A DNA stretch of 8,123 nucleotides from Deltaproteobacteria bacterium ADurb.Bin026 (lineage in GTDB: Bacteria > Desulfobacterota > Syntrophorhabdia > Syntrophorhabdales > Syntrophorhabdaceae), in contig MWEV01000295.1 in the NCBI GenBank assembly GCA_002071245.1, forward strand, positions 1-8,123, in the 5' to 3' direction. Both the position numbers and the translations under genes were made by a program. Below the pieces are notes generated by a model that did no database searches, was not told the DNA's origin, and worked only from the letters and a program-made list of their open reading frames with translations. Within the stretch, counting starts at the first letter, position 1, and every line of letters begins with the position of its first letter. Of this stretch, positions 7,041 to 8,123 are shown one piece after another.

Positions 7041-8123
7041 ATGTACAGCAAGAAACAACTCGCAGATTGGGACAAACGTTATGTCTGGCATCCTTTTACG
7101 CAGATGGAAGAATATATGGAATCAGAGCCGCTTGTTGTTGAAAGGGGCGATGGTTTTTACCTCGTTGACTCGGATGGCAAGAGATATATTGACGGTGTTT
7201 CTTCTCTATGGGTGCTTGTCCATGGTCACGGCAAAAAGGAACTTATAGAGGCGATAGAGCAGCAATCAGGAAAACTTTGTCATTCTACACTGTTGGGGCT
7301 TGCAAATGTTCCCTCTGTGATGTTGGCAAAAAGACTTGTTGAAATTACTCCAGAAGGTCTTTCTAAGGTATTTTACTCGGACAGCGGTTCAACATCGGTC
7401 GAGATTGCGCTTAAAATGGCATATCAGTATTGGCAACAAAAAGGCGAAAAGAGAAAAAAACGGTTTATATCTTTTACTAACGGTTATCATGGCGATACCA
7501 TCGGTTCAGTAAGTGTTGGAGGCATTGATCTTTTTCATAAGGTTTACAGGCCGTTGCTTTTCAGGAAATATCTGTCGCCAGCACCTTACTGTTATAGATG
7601 CCCGCTGAAACTCGAGAAAGAAACATGTAGTTTTGCATGTGTGCAGGAATTTGAAAAAATAGTACAAAAATATAAAGATGAAGCATGTGCCGTTATTATA
7701 GAGCCAGTTGTTCAGGGTGCGGCAGGAATGATAACACAGCCAACAGGTTTTCTTTCTACGATATGGAAAATTGCAAAGAAAAATGGTCTTTTGTTTATAG
7801 CAGACGAAGTGGCTACGGGTTTTGGAAGGACAGGAACAATGTTTGCCTGTGAAAAGGAAGGCATAAGACCAGACTTTCTATGTGTTGCAAAGAGCATCAC
7901 TGGTGGATATCTGCCCCTTGCGGCCACTCTGACTACAGATGAGGTTTTCAGAGGTTTCCTTGGTAAGTTTGAGGATTTCAAGACATTCTTTCATGGGCAT
8001 ACCTATACGGGCAATCCTCTCGCATGTAGCGTTGCCTTGAGGAATCTCGAGTTGTACAATGAAGAAAATTTAATAGATAGAATGAAGGATAAGATTGCCC
8101 TATTGAAAAAAGAACTGCAGAGG
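7041..8123 (+). CDS. bioA: Adenosylmethionine-8-amino-7-oxononanoate aminotransferase, 3' end missing
   Basis: PLP aminotransferase (class III) that converts 8-amino-7-oxononanoate to 7,8-diaminononanoate, the step directly after BioF; cytosolic. 361 codons are open to the right edge with no stop; full proteins have about 430-460 residues, so some 70-100 are missing. Signatures: VWHPFTQM (15-22), the opening motif of BioA; DGVSSLWV (51-58); SDSGSTSVEIALKM (113-126), phosphate binding; NGYHGDT (147-153); FIADEVATGFGRTG (252-265), with Asp255 holding the PLP ring; AKSITGGYLPLAATL (283-297), with Lys284 as the Schiff-base lysine; and HGHTYTGNPLAC (318-329). Cysteines at 184, 187, 196 and 200 (C-x2-C-x8-C-x3-C) form a cluster also present in many BioA relatives as I recall them. 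Whether the amino donor is S-adenosylmethionine or lysine (the B. subtilis type) cannot be told from this. It is probably co-transcribed with bioF; bioD or bioB may follow outside the window. Confidence 0.9.
   Translation, partial: MYSKKQLADWDKRYVWHPFTQMEEYMESEPLVVERGDGFYLVDSDGKRYIDGVSSLWVLVHGHGKKELIEAIEQQSGKLCHSTLLGLANVPSVMLAKRLVEITPEGLSKVFYSDSGSTSVEIALKMAYQYWQQKGEKRKKRFISFTNGYHGDTIGSVSVGGIDLFHKVYRPLLFRKYLSPAPYCYRCPLKLEKETCSFACVQEFEKIVQKYKDEACAVIIEPVVQGAAGMITQPTGFLSTIWKIAKKNGLLFIADEVATGFGRTGTMFACEKEGIRPDFLCVAKSITGGYLPLAATLTTDEVFRGFLGKFEDFKTFFHGHTYTGNPLACSVALRNLELYNEENLIDRMKDKIALLKKELQR

Noticed and set aside
7030..7248. Short + frame starting at 7030
   Set aside because: It is an out-of-frame reading of the beginning of bioA, whose own frame encodes clear family motifs.

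Overview
The window (8,123 bases, AT-leaning) holds six protein genes, all on the + strand: four complete, one cut by the left edge and one cut by the right edge. It reads as ordinary bacterial chromosome: tight spacing, clear Shine-Dalgarno sites, no mobile element, CRISPR array, rRNA or tRNA that I can see. The most telling gene is a close relative of the biotin-dependent glutaconyl-CoA decarboxylase alpha subunit. Together with an AICAR transformylase lacking its usual partner domain and a transketolase of split-enzyme character, it suggests an anaerobic bacterium, perhaps a fermenter or a syntrophic/sulfate-reducing Desulfobacterota-like organism. That taxonomic reading is an inference with low certainty.

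Layout. Block 1 (1-3739) holds an endonuclease III gene (nth, 5' end missing), a single-chain transketolase whose start overlaps the nth stop by 8 nt, and a stand-alone AICAR formyltransferase (purH C-terminal domain type) after an 81-nt leader. No terminator separates these genes, so they may be co-transcribed. Transketolase makes ribose 5-phosphate, the precursor of PRPP and hence of purines, so tkt and purH fit together metabolically. Block 2 (3740-5713) is one gene, gcdA. It has its own sigma-70-type promoter with perfect consensus (TTGACA, 17 nt, TATAAT) and ends in a strong intrinsic terminator. Block 3 (5714-8123) starts with a weaker candidate promoter and holds bioF and then bioA, two consecutive biotin-synthesis enzymes. 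bioA runs off the right edge.

How they may work together. Glutaconyl-CoA decarboxylase needs a biotinylated carrier subunit, and the next two genes make biotin precursors, so blocks 2 and 3 are linked by cofactor need. The terminator after gcdA means the link is one of neighbourhood, not of a shared transcript. The beta, gamma and delta decarboxylase subunits are not in the window.

I found no clearly undescribed system. The points most worth a second look are the stand-alone AICAR transformylase with its internal insertion, its possibly structured leader, and the isolated, strongly promoted gcdA next to biotin genes.
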